Shown here: positions 63,903 to 64,000 of the stretch, one piece after another
How positions within the stretch are numbered: position 1 is the first letter of the stretch
Layout of the letters: each line of letters starts with the position of its first letter
Assembly: GCF_009687845.1 (NCBI RefSeq)
Contig: NZ_BLAD01000080.1
Coordinates: forward strand, 1-64,000
Origin: Acrocarpospora corrugata
Lineage (GTDB): Bacteria > Actinomycetota > Actinomycetes > Streptosporangiales > Streptosporangiaceae
Length of the DNA stretch: 64,000 bases
Direction: 5' to 3'
Notes under the pieces: model-generated
Told to the model about the DNA's origin: nothing
The model's database searches: none
Seen by the model: the letters and a program-made list of their open reading frames with translations, nothing else
Position numbers and translations under genes: made by a program

Positions 63903-64000
63903 GTGAACAATCTGGCGAACCCCGCGAACCTCGCCCAGCGCGACGCCTGGCTCGACAAACGACTCCCCGCCGTGGAACAGGTCCGGCCCGGCCTCTGGTC
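63903..64000 (+). CDS. Start of a probable metallo-beta-lactamase-fold protein (cut by window end)
   Basis: Only about 32 residues are visible; the frame ends at the window edge with VEQVRPGLWS, which is typical of the beginning of MBL-fold hydrolases. GTG at 63903 has AGAGG upstream; an in-frame ATG at 63873 overlapping the MFS stop is an alternative start. Assignment rests on one short motif. Confidence 0.5.
   Translation, partial: MNNLANPANLAQRDAWLDKRLPAVEQVRPGLW

Noticed and set aside
1-64000. CRISPR arrays, tRNA or rRNA genes, riboswitches
   Set aside because: No regularly spaced repeats, cloverleaf-like genes or recognisable riboswitch motifs were seen by eye; a covariance-model search would be needed to exclude cryptic RNAs.

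Overview
This window is chromosomal DNA from a very GC-rich, sporulating-type actinomycete, most like the Streptosporangiales (Nonomuraea/Streptosporangium relatives). It has GTG and TTG starts, WhiB1, a SigR/RsrA pair, a SigF-type sigma factor with an RsbW-like anti-sigma factor, Ni-superoxide dismutase, a DasR-like regulator and a fused actinobacterial 2-oxoglutarate decarboxylase/dehydrogenase. Gene order (hisN-rsgA-aroA-sigR-rsrA, then pdtaS-whiB1, a SigF-family operon, sodN/sodX, malic enzyme, kgd) follows, as far as I recall, a conserved Streptomyces core region, so most of the window is ordinary backbone. I see no transposase, phage gene, CRISPR array, tRNA or rRNA.

Layout. 1-7.5 kb: a lipoprotein serine hydrolase, then a pst phosphate-uptake operon (pstS-C-A-B, minus strand) preceded by a PHO-box-like repeat and followed by a response regulator with a degenerate receiver; then an XRE regulator and a small divergent protein. 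7.5-13.8 kb: hisN, rsgA, aroA, a SRAP (HMCES/YedK) DNA-crosslink protein, a DksA-type protein, a methyltransferase, and sigR-rsrA behind a near-perfect SigR promoter. 13.8-19.7 kb: an epimerase, two coupled membrane HD/HD-GYP proteins, a biotin carboxylase with a tiny biotin carrier, a hotdog thioesterase and a probable biotin synthase auxiliary protein. 19.9-28.1 kb: a PASTA kinase, a ThDP enzyme, and a minus-strand biotin cluster (bioF, DasR-like GntR, bioD, a secreted RCC1 propeller, bioB). 28.2-38 kb: pdtaS, whiB1 with a CRP-like box, a lipid kinase, two Roadblock proteins around a DUF4388-like protein, sigma/anti-sigma, sodN/sodX, a CGNR regulator and malic enzyme.

39.4-49.7 kb is the unusual part: seven tandem, same-strand paralogues of a secreted trypsin-like protease (P1-P7 here). 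P1, P6 and P7 keep the His-Asp-Ser triad and P5 keeps it in altered form. P2, P3 and P4 have lost the catalytic serine and an active-site disulfide, and P3 and P4 also the catalytic histidine, yet they retain intact reading frames and signal peptides. Each of P2-P4 has a perfect TGTGA-N6-TCACA (CRP-type) box about 276-285 bp upstream of its start. A Streptomyces-subtilisin-inhibitor-like protein is encoded on the opposite strand between P6 and P7. P3 and P4 share a 174-bp identical 3' tract, suggesting recent duplication or gene conversion. The array looks like an expanding, neofunctionalising family of secreted proteases, pseudoproteases and an inhibitor.

50-64 kb: a membrane-anchored protein, an MDR oxidoreductase, an MpaB-type oxygenase, a PadR-DUF4097 operon with its own candidate operator, a 58-aa DUF6104-like gene, kgd, a B3/B4-domain protein, a secreted GH9 cellulase with a perfect CebR-type operator, an ArsR-type regulator with its own palindromic operator, an MFS transporter, and the start of a probable metallo-beta-lactamase-fold gene running off the end.
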